Shown in pieces: positions 33,601 to 44,421 of a stretch of 64,000 nt of DNA. The stretch covers positions 124,001 through 188,000 of the forward strand of contig JAMAHW010000030.1 in assembly GCA_023627715.1 (NCBI GenBank), in the 5' to 3' direction. The DNA is from Periconia sp. R9002 (Eukaryota; Ascomycota; Dothideomycetes; Pleosporales; Periconiaceae). Position 1 is the stretch's first letter; each line of letters starts with the position of its first letter. Below the pieces are notes generated by a model that was given only the letters and a program-made list of their open reading frames with translations, was not told the DNA's origin and made no database searches. The position numbers were made by a program, and so were the translations under genes.

Positions 33601-35731
33601 ATCCTTCCTAAGTAACTATGCCGCACTTCACTGCCTCAGGACTCTTGACGATGGTATGCTGGCGTATATGCCACATGCTGCGTTGAGCAACATTCGCTAC
33701 ACAATTCTTTGAAGCGAGTCAGATGGGCGACAAGTTGGTACTCGCGAGGCCCACATCTGGAGTGTGGGCGTGTGGCGAAAGTCGTCTCCAGCTCGTCTAG
33801 GTCAGTCATTGACGCAGCACCGCCACAAGAAGTGACTGTCGTAGATCAGGATGACAGGCTCTGGCCTTGCGGACCAAAGAACAACTCAGAAGACTCATCG
33901 AAACAGCATTTCCCTTGCCGTGGAATCTACAGGGCTCAATTGGCTCGGAAGACTGGGTAGGCTTCCCAAGTAATTTCCTATCGAAACCAGGTAGCCCCCG
34001 GTCGACCACCCTTTGTTACACGTCGGGCTCTGTACAGTATAGTACCAACGGACGCATAGATTTGCAAATTGAAACGAAATAGCGAATATGTTTCGAGGAT
34101 GGCTTTACCCACCAGGTGGTGTCACTGATGGAATTCAAACGTGCCACTCGACTGGCTGGTGCTGTCGACGTCAGGCGTTGGATAGATCTTCAGCATAAAC
34201 CTCATCAATTGCTGATCCTAATTATGGAAACTGAGAGCACCACGCATGATGATGTCGTTGACAATGCCGTGGAGTCTTTGAAATTCATGTTTCGTGGTAC
34301 AAGATGACACGCGTGTGTGTCATTGGGGTGCGTGGGCAGACGTGGGGGCATTCAATGATGGCAATCGCATACATGGTTTGCAATCTCGATGGAGGTTGTT
34401 GGACCCATTTGAAGACGGTGAGTTGCAGAAACTGAAATAGAAGCATGGTGACACAGAGGAGGACAGAGCTTGCTGCAACTCCATGCGAACGCATCGACTT
34501 GGCGCATAAGGCGAGTATGTAATCTGAAGTATCTGACTGCGAATAGAAAACCTCAACGGTACGTGGAGCGACATGGGCTATTTCTTCGACGGTGATTCGA
34601 CAGTTGCCCACAGACGCAGAGGCATTCCATACGAGGGCCTCCACCTCGTCCGAGCCGCGAAGAGTGAAAAAGACACGATGTCACGCTAGAATCTTCAGAT
34701 GGAGAAGCGAGATGTCGCAGTACGCAATCCCCTCCCTTCCTCGACGTCTCGAAGCAAGGAGATGCGTATGATCTCCACCTCAGTCTCTTCGCCCAAAGGT
34801 CGCTTGCGCAGAATAGCAGCCGTTGATGCACCCCACAGCGACAACCGCACGTGAGACGGTGCCAATCCAGGCCTGCTCGTTGCCAGCCGTTGAGCGTGGA
34901 GTCTGAAACGCAGGTGAGACGCTGCGGAAAAGAATAGAAGGCACGAAGAAGGCGATAGATTGCCTTCATGATCTGGCCATGGCCGATTGGATCTTGACCT
35001 CCCGAAGGATTGATGAGCTAATATATCAGGAGGGTCGACCCATCGCACATTGGAGAGGAAGCAAACGGAAGACGGTCTTTTGCTGGCGGTGGAATGCAAT
35101 GAATGCTATCGATCATGATGCACGCTGCCGTCCAATTGGCAAGTCGACTGGATCCGAACAACAGGCCTCAGAATTTGTGTAAGTTGAGATCAGTCTCGAC
35201 ATGAAGCCGGGTCATTCTCTTCCTATCATGTGTATAAAAATTCTTCATCGTCGGCCATGAAGAAGAAGAAGAAGGAGAGAAAAGTTTGAGATGATGTTGC
35301 TGGGGCTGCTCGCTTAGGTTCCCGGGTCGGGTATAGCGGGCGGCGCGGAACAACAGTTAATGCGGGCGGGTGGAGCCCCCGCCGGGCTGGTATAAAATCT
35401 CGTCGGGCTTGGGAAACCGTTCCTGCTCTTTGTGCGGCAGAGATCCAATGTACAGTTTCCCCTGTTATTTGTCAGACCTTCAGCAATGGCTGCGCAAGCG
35501 TCATGGATCTCCCAGAGTGAACATATTGCACAATCGATCGTATACACTTTGTGGAGGCGTCTTCTTTGATGGCGCCTTCGCTGGAAAAGGGTCGAACATA
35601 CCGTCTTCATCCTCAGCAATCAATCAGTCAATGGACGCGCAAGTGATGATGGTTTATTCATAGTGAAAAAAAAAGTAACTAGCATCTATAATCGTGTCAA
35701 AGTCTACTGTGCAAGGATATCGTGGGCCACA
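27605..35731. other. About 8 kb without a supportable gene
   Basis: Between the start of the MSN2-like gene and the 3' end of the TXL1-like gene, both on the minus strand. I found no frame with a recognisable domain and no convincing splice-linked coding exons. Frames longer than 100 codons (29722-30132 minus, 34285-34644 minus, 34553-34969 minus, 30730-31140 plus) look random. Minor features are AC-repeats near 29,750 and 30,122, GGAT units near 28,940, TACATGTA near 29,070 and an imperfect inverted repeat at 32832-32860. Composition is mixed rather than strongly AT-rich. It may include a long regulatory region for the MSN2-like gene, non-coding transcripts or decayed elements. Confidence 0.5.
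32832..32860. repeat. Imperfect inverted repeat
   Basis: An outer CGATCG pairs with CGATCG, and an inner ACAGT pairs with ACTGT around a 3-base TTG loop. The two arms are separated by short unpaired bases. It lies in the 8-kb gene-poor stretch. It could be chance. Confidence 0.45.
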
Positions 35732-36898
35732 TCAATCGTTCTGCCCAATCTTCTCCAGCTTGCCCATCTCGCGCTTCTCGCCCGTCTCGCCGATGATGCG
35801 GATGCGATCTATGCGCGTCCGCTCCCCATCGCCTTCTCCGTCCACCACGAACAAGACAATAGAAGAGACGTTTTGGAACTTGACAAACCGAAGCTCCAGC
35901 TTGGCCGTCGCCGTGTTGGGGTCCCAATCCGACGGCTTCAGCTCAAACGATTGAGTCGCCTCTATGTCCTCTGCCTCTTCAAATCCCAAGGCGTGTTGTT
36001 TGTTGGTGTAGAGGCGAATCGTCTTCGGGCGCAACGGAACTTCGTCGTCATCGTCGTCGCCTTCCGTGGGTGGGTTCGACGTGATTTGAATCGTGTGGAC
36101 CTTGAGGGTCGAAGTGAATGGCACGTAGAGCATCAATTGCTCATCCACATCGCTCTCAACCCAATCCTTCTTTCCCTCGGATCCAGACGCAGCTGCTTTG
36201 CCTTTGCCTGCGCCCAGCGTGCTTGGTTGCGTCGTCTCGAACAAAGTCCGCACGCTTCCGAACTCGGTGTCTGAATTCAATAGATCCAGCCCTCGTACGT
36301 CAACCTGATCCGTCACGTCTGTGTATCCACGAGGTAAACCAGCCCCGCGCCAGCCTGCTCCCCCGCTTCCACTAGTCCCACTTGCTTCTCCAAAGCCGCC
36401 GGATGCGCCTGCACCCTCCGCCTCGGCCGCGAGCTGTTTGATGACGTTGGAAAGTTGGGCAGGGTTCGCGCCGGTGGTCTTGGAGACTTGCTGGCCGTTC
36501 CTAAAGATTATGAAGAGGGGTGGGCTTTAAATAGTCGAGTCAACGTCAACATCTGGCTCAAAATAAAAGCTTGTTTGCCTTGGGGTAAGCTTACTTGGTG
36601 GCGCTATAACTTTGAGCAATCTGGCTCTGCTGCTCAGCGTTGACTTTGGCAAAAGTGACGTTGCCAGGGCGTGATAGCGAGCTCGCGAGCTGGTCGTATA
36701 CGGGGTTGATCGTCTTGCAGGCCGGACTCCATTCGTTGTAAACTATGAAATGAAGTACATATCAGTTTTCGAGTCAAAAAAAGGAGAGAATTGTAGCTGA
36801 TTTCGAATTCCGGGCTTACAATTGACAACGACAATGCGAGAGGAAGAGAGCAGCGTGCTTAGCTGCGAGGGCGAGGTGATTTGCACCGACCCGGACAT
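35732..36898 (-). CDS. TXL1: Thioredoxin-like protein with PITH domain (Txl1/TXNL1 homologue)
   Basis: Read as complement(join(35732..36524,36595..36742,36820..36898)), 339 residues. The N-terminal thioredoxin fold starts MSGSVQITSPSQL. The expected CGPC site reads WSPAC: the first cysteine is replaced by serine (codons TGG AGT CCG GCC TGC). Downstream YSATNPPLFIIFRNGQQ fits the thioredoxin strand, with a proline at the cis-Pro position. A glycine/serine linker leads to the C-terminal PITH domain (VRGLDLLNSDTEFGSV, WVESDVDEQLMLYVPF, RPKTIRLYTN, RFVKFQNVSSIVLFVVDG, GEKREMGKLEK). Homologues bind the 26S proteasome lid. Two introns of 77 and 70 nt have clear GTAAGC donors. The serine means dithiol oxidoreductase chemistry is unlikely. 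Confidence 0.92.
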
Positions 36899-37676
36899 GG
36901 TGGGTGACTGTGGGGAGTAAAGAACCGGGGGAAGTAGAGGGCGAAGAATAAGTTTTGTTAATTATGCCACTGTCTGCAGGAAAGAAGTAAGTGGAGGTAG
37001 TGGTCTTGTTTACGGGTGTGGTTCGCGTTTGGTTTCTTGGTGGGGGCGGGGGGGGCAAGCGCGTTAGCAAATGTTCACCTCATGTCATCACCGCCGCCTG
37101 CCTGTATTTGTAGGCATCCACCTTACACGTACCCCCAACACACCACCACGAGAAGCTTCCAGAACCAGCGCACAAAGTTCCAAACGCGACGACTCTACCG
37201 GCTGAATAAACACTTCCAATATATCCGCATTACGTTGCACCCGCACTCCAATACTACCTTACCTGGTGGGGGAATCTCCATCATCCTCGGCCGCAACCAC
37301 CACCACAAATAGGTACCAGCCTCCAACCACCTATACACCCATTTTAGTTTACCAAGTTGGCTAAACGTAACCAGCGAGACTTCGGCGCATCGCAAGTGTC
37401 CCGAGACGCCACAAAACGTAGTGGTTCGATGCCAAACGGATTTATAACCAGCCTATAACACATATAATTTATGGCAGGTCGCTCCTCCCTATCTCTTGGA
37501 TCCGCAGAAGCTCGAGTCCTCCACATCTTCAACCTCCTCATAGTAGCCCAGCGCTGCGAAGCCATTCTTAAAAGCCACAGCCGCTACTGTCTTGCGTCGC
37601 GGATCGCCATAGCGGTCAATACCCCCCTCGCTCTCTTCAGCGCCTGGAGCCTCTACCGCCTCTTCCGACCTTCATA
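36899..37676. promoter_or_regulatory. Divergent promoter region TXL1 / UBX4
   Basis: 778 bases between the oppositely oriented starts of the thioredoxin-like gene and the UBX gene. It presumably drives both. I see no protein-like frame and no clear element. Confidence 0.5.
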
Positions 37677-39281
37677 ATGTCGCACGTAACCGTCTTCAAC
37701 GCCTCAGCAAAGTCTGTTCGCATACCCACTACACCCACAAAATACCTCGCCGAGGTGCGTGATGAAGCATGTCAAAAACTGGGCATGAGCAAGGATGTAT
37801 ACACTCTCAAGTACAACAACAAGCCCATCTCCTTGTCACAGCAGATCCGACTCGCCAATCTAGTCCAAGGTGCGCGGCTGGAGCTAGTCCAAGCCTCTCG
37901 ATCACCGTCTGTCATCACCGTGGCTCTTCAGCTCCCTGATCAGCGACTGACCAAGAAGCTCCCCAACAACATATCGCTATGGGAGCTTTTGCGGCAGTTT
38001 GAGAGCGAACCAGGACGGAACTTCAACTTCACTCAACGAGGAGTCCCCGAAATGAATTCCAATGGAAAGGGCGCGGGTAGGCTCAACTACGAAATGCCCG
38101 TCATTACCGTCCTCCCCGATCACAAGAAGTATTCAACATTCGTTCAGCTCCAAAAGACGTTGAGCCAGCTGGGATTCGACAATGGGTCGGCATTACTGAA
38201 GCTGAGCTACGAAAATAGCGGAACACCGCTCGAGGAGGCCATGACACAAATCACACAATACTTCAAGAGCTCGGAGCCAGCAGCGAGTGGTGCCCATGCG
38301 CAGACTTCCGCACAGACAGCCTCAATCCCGAACCCAGAGGCTGCGGCCGAAGAATCTACTACTACGGTTGCAGGTCAAACCACGCGGGTGGACGAGCCTG
38401 ACCCATCTCCTATGGAAGTGGATACAGAGATCGATAACAAGCCATCTGCTCAACCAGCGCTTACGCCTGCACCAGAGCAGAAGGATGCTGCAATTCCCTC
38501 CACAGGAGCACTTCCTCCCACCACCACAACCTCGACATCACACCCACAGCCCTCTTCTTCCACACGCAACATCAACGTCTTCGCCGCCCCAACCTCCACC
38601 ACCCCACAAGCAGCGCGCTACGCCTACAACGAAGCCGACTACATTCCCACGGTTGAACACGCCAAATCCCACCAAGCCTCGCTCAACTCGCGCACGCGCA
38701 ACACGCGACTCCTCTCAGACAAGGAACTCGAAGAGCTGGCATCTGAACGCACGCAAAAACAAGCCCAGGCGCACGAAAAGGGCGGCAAAATCCGCCTCCG
38801 CTTCCCGGACGGCACCCTCGTCGAGTCCAGCATCTCCAAGAACGACTCCGCCAAGGACGTCTACGACATCGTCGCCTCGGTACTCGATCCCAACCTACGG
38901 CAGCAGCCGTTCCAGCTCCTCCGCCGCAACCCCAACAACCCCATACGCCTCGCACCCTTCGCCCCCGACGCAAAAGCGCTCCTCTTCCGCGATCTCAACA
39001 TGTGGAACTCGGAGATGGTGACGTTCCGTTGGGACGAAGCCGCGTCGCCGCAGGCCCGGAGCGCAACGAGCGTGCTGAGCAGCGAGTGGCAGCAGAAGGC
39101 GCAGGTGTTGAAGGTGGAGGAGCCGGCTGTCGCGCCCGCAGAGCAACAGAGCGGTTCTGCTGGCGCGAAGGGCAAGGTGGAGGGCAAGAGGAAAGTCGAG
39201 ATGAGCAATGAGGAGAAGGAGAATAAGCTGAAGAATATTTTGACGGGGGGGATCTTCAAGAAGGGGGGTGGGAGGAAGTAG
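37677..39281 (+). CDS. UBX4: UBX-domain protein of the TUG/ASPSCR1 (Ubx4) family
   Basis: Intronless, 534 residues. The N-terminal ubiquitin-like TUG-UBL1 domain is at residues 1-70 (MSHVTVFNASAKSVRIPTT, EACQKLGMSKDVYTLKY). A second conserved ubiquitin-like block follows, with ITVALQLPD and LWELLRQFESEPGRNFNFT. A long alanine/proline/threonine-rich linker leads to a UBX domain at about 368-455 (KIRLRFPDGTLVESS, PFQLLRRNPNNPIR, LFRDLNMWNSEMVTFRW). The end is lysine/glutamate-rich with basic clusters. This family binds the AAA-ATPase Cdc48/p97 and modulates its hexamer state and ER-linked functions. The role here is inferred from architecture. It starts divergently from the TXL1-like gene, so the two may share a promoter; both families connect to the ubiquitin-proteasome system. 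Confidence 0.9.
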   Translation: MSHVTVFNASAKSVRIPTTPTKYLAEVRDEACQKLGMSKDVYTLKYNNKPISLSQQIRLANLVQGARLELVQASRSPSVITVALQLPDQRLTKKLPNNISLWELLRQFESEPGRNFNFTQRGVPEMNSNGKGAGRLNYEMPVITVLPDHKKYSTFVQLQKTLSQLGFDNGSALLKLSYENSGTPLEEAMTQITQYFKSSEPAASGAHAQTSAQTASIPNPEAAAEESTTTVAGQTTRVDEPDPSPMEVDTEIDNKPSAQPALTPAPEQKDAAIPSTGALPPTTTTSTSHPQPSSSTRNINVFAAPTSTTPQAARYAYNEADYIPTVEHAKSHQASLNSRTRNTRLLSDKELEELASERTQKQAQAHEKGGKIRLRFPDGTLVESSISKNDSAKDVYDIVASVLDPNLRQQPFQLLRRNPNNPIRLAPFAPDAKALLFRDLNMWNSEMVTFRWDEAASPQARSATSVLSSEWQQKAQVLKVEEPAVAPAEQQSGSAGAKGKVEGKRKVEMSNEEKENKLKNILTGGIFKKGGGRK

Positions 39282-40896
39282 AGGAGGGTAGAAAGTGAAG
39301 TTTGTTTGCTGGATTACTTCTAAGGGAGGAATATCGGAACTGGGGGCTGGCTAGTGATATCCTTCCTTCCTTTATTCTTGTATGGGATCTTTTTTTTGGG
39401 GGGTAGGGGGTTTAGGTCTCTCTAGAAAGAGTGTGTAAGGAGATTATTACTCTGTTAGGTACAACATCACACCAACCATCCAGCGGCGGGGGTTTAATAT
39501 ACATAAACTTGAACCATTCACCGCTCACATCTCCTCCCGTCTTTGTGCCGTCCCGTCTTGTCCCGTTGATGTCCTCCCCTTTGAAATAGGCAGAGTAACC
39601 TAAGGTACACTGTGTAACTCGGTTAGTTGGTCACACATCAATCGTTACACCGTTATGGAACATCTTACGTATGTACCCATTTTGTATATTTCGTTCGTGC
39701 CATTTCAGGATCTACGTCTAGATCGTATTATTGGGCTGCTCTGCTCTGCTCTGATTTGGGTCCCGGACGTACGTGTGTATATGTATCCCCTTTTGAACGC
39801 TGCCGGGGCTCGGTAGGGACGGATATATGTATAACGTTATATAACGGACGGGAGGGAGGGGTTGGTTAGTTAGTTACATATGTAGAGGTTGATATGTATG
39901 TATGTATGTAGGTATACAGTACTAACCAACCTTTTAAACCTCAAACTACAATGATACAACAAGCGCACAATATATCATCTATGTGTATATAAAACACTCA
40001 ACACACAGGTAAGAGGTTCTAAAACAACTACCATTTCCCTTACGCAACGTCCCTCCTCCCCTATTCCTTTAAATAAAACAGCAGTGCTAAAAATAAAAAC
40101 CTACGCAAACTAACTCTGAGTATCCTACGTCCCTACCTACCTACCTACCTCCCTCTACTAGAAAAAAAAAGAGTAATATAAAAACGAAGTAGAGAGAAGA
40201 AGATAGTAAGGTTTTATATATATACACATTAATAGCGTAACTAGGATAGATAGAGGTATAAAGGGTTTAGTTTATATATAACACGTAATGCACATTAAGA
40301 AAGAAAAGAAAAGATACATACATAATCCTTCCTTTATATCAAAATACGCTGTAGTATCTCACTATCTTAAAAATAACTTTATACGTACGTTTAGAAGGTT
40401 TAGAGGGTAGGGTATAAAGGGAGGGAGGGATAGCTAGGGGTGTTATACTGCGTTGCGTTATTAGGATTATAGTATAGTATGCTACGTAGTGTTTTAATAA
40501 TATATGGTATTAATAGAAGGAAAGAAGGAAAGAGGGAAGGGTACATATATAGATGTTTTTTGGGGGTGGAGTTACGAAGGTAGGTAGGTATATTTAGGGG
40601 GGTTATAATACATTATTAAGTGTTGCGGTTTACTACACTACGTACCATCTCAATACTACATAACTTTGTACCTAACGTTCCATCAGTCTATTCTTCCCAG
40701 TCTAAAGAAAGTACCCAAACACCACGCAGTACACCATTTCACAACATCCACCCCTCACTACATCACTCCTACACACTACATAGTACACCACTTCACGCCA
40801 TTCATCACGCATCACAACACCTCTAGTTACCTTAACTCTCCTTTACATTCCCCAATCTAAGCTACAGGGTATCAAAAAACCTCAATTATCCACCTA
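39282..40896. other. AT-rich, TAGG-rich region between convergent genes
   Basis: 1.6 kb between the 3' ends of UBX4 (plus) and SPP2 (minus). AT-rich, with TATATA stretches, repeated TAGG/CTAC tetranucleotides (39,895-39,912; 40,132-40,152; 40,578-40,590) and GGGAGGGAGGG. No protein-like frame. Composition resembles the other convergent region at 20.5-21.8 kb. Confidence 0.55.
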
Positions 40897-42273
40897 CTAA
40901 TCATACTCCCGCCTCCTCTTCCTGTCTCTCTCCCTCTCCCCGTCACGGTCCCGGTCCCGCCTCCTATCTCTATCTCTATCCCTATCCCGATCCCTATCAT
41001 CTCTACGCGAAGAAGAAGAGTGACTATATTCCTTCCTCCGCGAGCTATATCCATACTCCCGATCATCCCTCCTGCGATCCCGTCTGTCGCGGTCAGAAGA
41101 TTCATCGTCGTAGCGACGGCTGCTGCGGTGGTGATGTGAGGAGTGGCGGTCACGATCAGAAGCGTCGCGATAGCGCCCCTTGGGGCGTCGCGATCCATCA
41201 TCATCGTCGTCATCGTCATTGGATGCCCTCCTCCTCCTGCGTCGTGAAGTCTCGCCATCATCCCCTCCCGATGCATCAACCATTTTCTCCCGTTCCAGCT
41301 TCTTCTGGAGTTCCTCTTCTGTGATGTACTCGCCCGTCTTCTTGTTCCGCAGTGTGACGCCCAGGGCGGTCGGCATGTTGAGTGCGTCTCGAGCTTGCCT
41401 TGCGGCGGATTTGCCCTTGGCGCCGTTGTCTAGACCGACCGCGGCTTCCGGTTTCGCGCCGATGCCGAGGAGGGCGGGACGGGGCTTGATTTCTTTGGGC
41501 GGGGGTGCGAGTTTTTTGGTTTTGTTGGTGGAGGTGGAGGAGGTGTTGTTGAGCTCGTCGTCGCCTTTCCAGCCCATGCCGCGGAGCAGCGCGGCGCCGA
41601 AGCCTTCGATGGGCCTGGCTTCGTAGTCTGCGACCGTCGGCGCTGGGCGGGCTTCGCGGTAGTCTTGCTCGAAGGCTTCGCCGTCGGTGAGGGGGATGAC
41701 GGTGTGGTCTGGGGTTTCGCCGGTGATGAGGGCGGCGAGAGCGTCCTTTTCGAGGCGCTCGTCGGCTGTTAGGGTCATCTCTGTGGTGTCGTCCTTGGGC
41801 ACGTCTTGCGTGGAGGGTTCTTCCGAGGATGCGGCCTCGTTCTCTCCTGATGCCCTCTCTTCTCCTTTTTTAGGGAATACATGGAGCCCGTTGGATAGCT
41901 TCGGCTTCTCCATCTCATCCAAGGCCTTCTCATTCGCTTTGTGGGCCCTTGCCTCGCGCAGCACCCTCAACCTTTCTTCTATCCAATGCTTATGTGGCGG
42001 CAGGGGAATGACATCCAATTGTTTGGCTTTCTCATCCTCCTCTTCCTGCTTGGTTTTGCCATTTAATTGGACCGCGCCGCCGGCCTTCTCATCGAAACCC
42101 AGGATCTCGTGCTTGCCGCCGTTGTCATCTTCGGGTTCGTCGTCGTCGTCGAGTGCGGAGAGGCGCGCGCGTTTGGCCGGTGGCGGGTTGAGGCCTCCGC
42201 CGGATTTGAGGTTAGATTTTGTAGATTTTGTTTTTGCGCTCGAGAGGGAGAGTTTGAAGCCCATGCCTGCCAT
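40897..42273 (-). CDS. SPP2: Pre-mRNA splicing factor Spp2 (G-patch, GPKOW family)
   Basis: Intronless, 458 residues, ATG at 42273. Conserved blocks include the N-terminal GMGFKLSLSSAK, HEILGFDEKAG, PLPPHKHWIEERLR, and the signature VADYEARPIEGFGAALLRGMGWK, the Spp2/GPKOW G-patch-like motif that binds and activates the DEAH helicase Prp2/DHX16 during spliceosome activation in the nucleus. RPALLGIGAKP and ALGVTLRNKKTGEYITEEELQ follow. The last ~100 residues are an arginine/aspartate/serine-rich tail of RD and RS dipeptides that resembles SR-type splicing proteins. KPPPAKRARLS-like basic patches near the start may be nuclear signals. Budding-yeast Spp2 is much shorter and lacks such a tail. Confidence 0.92.
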   Translation of the reverse strand: MAGMGFKLSLSSAKTKSTKSNLKSGGGLNPPPAKRARLSALDDDDEPEDDNGGKHEILGFDEKAGGAVQLNGKTKQEEEDEKAKQLDVIPLPPHKHWIEERLRVLREARAHKANEKALDEMEKPKLSNGLHVFPKKGEERASGENEAASSEEPSTQDVPKDDTTEMTLTADERLEKDALAALITGETPDHTVIPLTDGEAFEQDYREARPAPTVADYEARPIEGFGAALLRGMGWKGDDELNNTSSTSTNKTKKLAPPPKEIKPRPALLGIGAKPEAAVGLDNGAKGKSAARQARDALNMPTALGVTLRNKKTGEYITEEELQKKLEREKMVDASGGDDGETSRRRRRRASNDDDDDDDGSRRPKGRYRDASDRDRHSSHHHRSSRRYDDESSDRDRRDRRRDDREYGYSSRRKEYSHSSSSRRDDRDRDRDRDRDRRRDRDRDGERERDRKRRREYD

Positions 42274-43245
42274 GGCGGCGGGTGGGTGGATGGGCGGAAG
42301 TACGGAGTGCGAGCACGGTGAGTGTATAGCGCGAAGGTAGTGGCAATAGAAGGCGCGCAGTTTTCCAAGTGGTGGGGCGATGAGCGTGGGAGAAGTGAAG
42401 GGTTGAAGGTGTTGGAAAACTTATGGGATGTCGGGGTCTAGGTAGGGCAGTAACAGACGCTTTAAGTAGTACGACAGTACTACCTGCCTAGACCTACTTG
42501 AATAAAGAGTTTTTGGGAGTACCTTGGTAACAAGTAATAATTTAAAAAAAAATAGATTATCACTTGCACCTCTTCGTCGTCTAGTGGACTTCAATTGGCT
42601 GCTCGTCGTTTGACATGTTCTTTTGGGGACTGGGAACCACCTCGGAACATTGAAGGCAGACACGTCACGTGCTCACCTGACCAAACCTCCAATGTTAGCA
42701 GCCTTGAGTGAACACCATGCCCAAAAATATTTATTTCACTTAGTTACATACCTATAGGCCCTGATAGAAGTTACTCATGCATACAATATTGGAATTCGCA
42801 CCATTGACCACCCTGCGGTGTTGAACTTCACGTCTGTCATGTACTAGGCTTCATGACGCGAACAATTGAACATTTCACTCAAACACGAAACAGCACATTG
42901 GCGTGAATTGATCACATTTTTGAGAGATTTAGATTGGGAACCCTATTCGAGTCCCCCATTCATGCATGGTGTAAGTGTAATTTTCATCAATTCCCGCCGA
43001 ACATTTCCATTTGCCAATCATCCATGCACGCACGTAAATGTATGTATGAAAGAAGAGACCCAACACCCATCCCGAGAAAAAGAAGCAAGGAAAATGGGGT
43101 GCGTGTAGTGGTCTCCCCGTACCATCCATCCCGTGTTTTTCATCTCTCGCGTGCGCCATTTGTGCGGTTCCGTTCCGTCCGTTTGCTTTTTTGTTTTCAT
43201 GTGCGCCGTTCCGAACGAATTGAGATGCTATCATGGGGGAACCGT
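42274..43245. promoter_or_regulatory. SPP2 upstream region and eL36 3' region
   Basis: 972 bases without a supported gene. No tRNA could be confirmed, although a TCGTCTAGTGG string at about 42576 recalls a tRNA D-arm. Confidence 0.45.
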
Positions 43246-44054
43246 TCAGTGGTGACCGGCGCGCTTAGACTCCTGGATGACGTTGGTCATCTCCTCGACC
43301 TTTCTCTTGGCGCGGCCGAAGGTACCGAGCTGTTGGTGCGAGTCAGTATATTGTTCTTCTCACGGAAAGAGTGGAGAGATTCATTTTTCGAGTCGATTCA
43401 TATGTGAATGCGGCCGTATGGATGTGTGTATATGACTGTCTGTGTGAAGTGACGGGAGATAGACATACCCTCTTCTTTGCTAGACGACGGGCACGCTTGT
43501 CCTTGGCATTGCGGAGCAATTCAATGACACGCTTCTCGTAGGGGGCAAGTCTATACGTAGGCAATGAGCGTTAGCAGGTTGCTCACGTTGTTTTGCGGCT
43601 CGGTCAAATCCGTCTCCTCCATTCATCCACTACCAGCCACGCAGCGCTCGAACATCTCGTAAGAGACACTCGACGCTGCAAGACATTCCACCTCTTCTTA
43701 ACATCCAAAGCCGACGACGGGTGGGCCTTCTCTCAGGATAGTAACGTACCCAGCAACCTCGCGGGTGATTTCCCTCACGAAAGTGGTGCGCTTTGAAGGA
43801 AGACCCCTCCTGCGCGAGATCCTAGCGGCGGGGGTCCTGGGGGTGACCTCTAATCCATCACTGTCAGTCTGATTCGGGTGCGCATGGGAAAATTTCGTCT
43901 GGGCTTCATCGAGAAGTCTTAGGCGGTGGAGGGGAAAACGTACTGTGGCCAGCGTTGAGGCCGACGATGAGACCTAGGACATGATTGTCAGTATCGCACC
44001 AATGATTCGGTGGCATGTAGACGTACCGGACTTCTGCTTCACGTCCTTGGGCAT
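43246..44054 (-). CDS. RPL36: 60S ribosomal protein eL36
   Basis: Five exons: complement(join(43246..43329,43469..43550,43750..43849,43944..43973,44027..44054)), 107 residues. No single frame shows this gene because exons are 28-100 nt long. The spliced protein starts MPKDVKQKSGLIVGLNAGHK, continues VTPRTPAARISRRRG and TFVREITREVAGLAPYEKR, then VIELLRNAKDKRARRLAKKR, and ends LGTFGRAKRKVEEM to ESKRAGHH. This is the complete eL36 family sequence, a structural protein of the large ribosomal subunit. Each donor is GTACGT or GTATGT and each acceptor ends in TAG or CAG. Introns are 53, 94, 199 and 139 nt; the third is long for this window. The start differs slightly from the usual animal N-terminus. 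Confidence 0.95.
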
Positions 44055-44421
44055 GTTGGCGGTTAGTTGTCGTGACTTGAAGTTTCGTGGAGTTGCTTTC
44101 GCTTCGATAATTTGGGCTCGGTTGTGTGGTGCGCTGCCAAGGCACGCTAAAGCTGATTCTGCGGCTGCTCACGTGATGACGCTAATGTCTGTCCCGTCAA
44201 AATCACTGCATGTATTGTCCAAATGAACGACAGTCTTCATGTCTTTCAATTTCCTTGCGTACTTTTTGGTGAATAGATTTTTCAGACTCATACCGGTCGA
44301 TTGAACCGGGAAACAACCAATCAGGTAGCCAAGGACAAACAATACCACTCTCCGTTGCCTTCAAAATTTCACGTCGCTGAGAATACATATTGATCCACCG
44401 TCTATATCATGGCCCATCTAC
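44055..44421. promoter_or_regulatory. eL36 promoter and thioesterase 3' region
   Basis: 367 bases between the eL36 start and the 3' end of the thioesterase gene, both on the minus strand. A GGCTGCTCACGTGATGACG segment at about 44160 contains a CACGTG E-box. Its role is unproven. Confidence 0.45.

Noticed and set aside
37016..37676. Short plus-strand frames upstream of the UBX gene
   Set aside because: No conserved content and no splice path into the UBX protein, whose ATG at 37677 already starts the conserved TUG-UBL1 domain.
42560..42640. tRNA-like string TCGTCTAGTGG
   Set aside because: No matching T-loop (GTTCGA), anticodon stem or acceptor pairing could be found nearby.
43551..43749. 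Intronic snoRNA in the long third intron of eL36
   Set aside because: Ribosomal-protein introns often host snoRNAs, but I see no C box (RTGATGA) and D box (CTGA) in the right arrangement, nor a clear H/ACA pattern.
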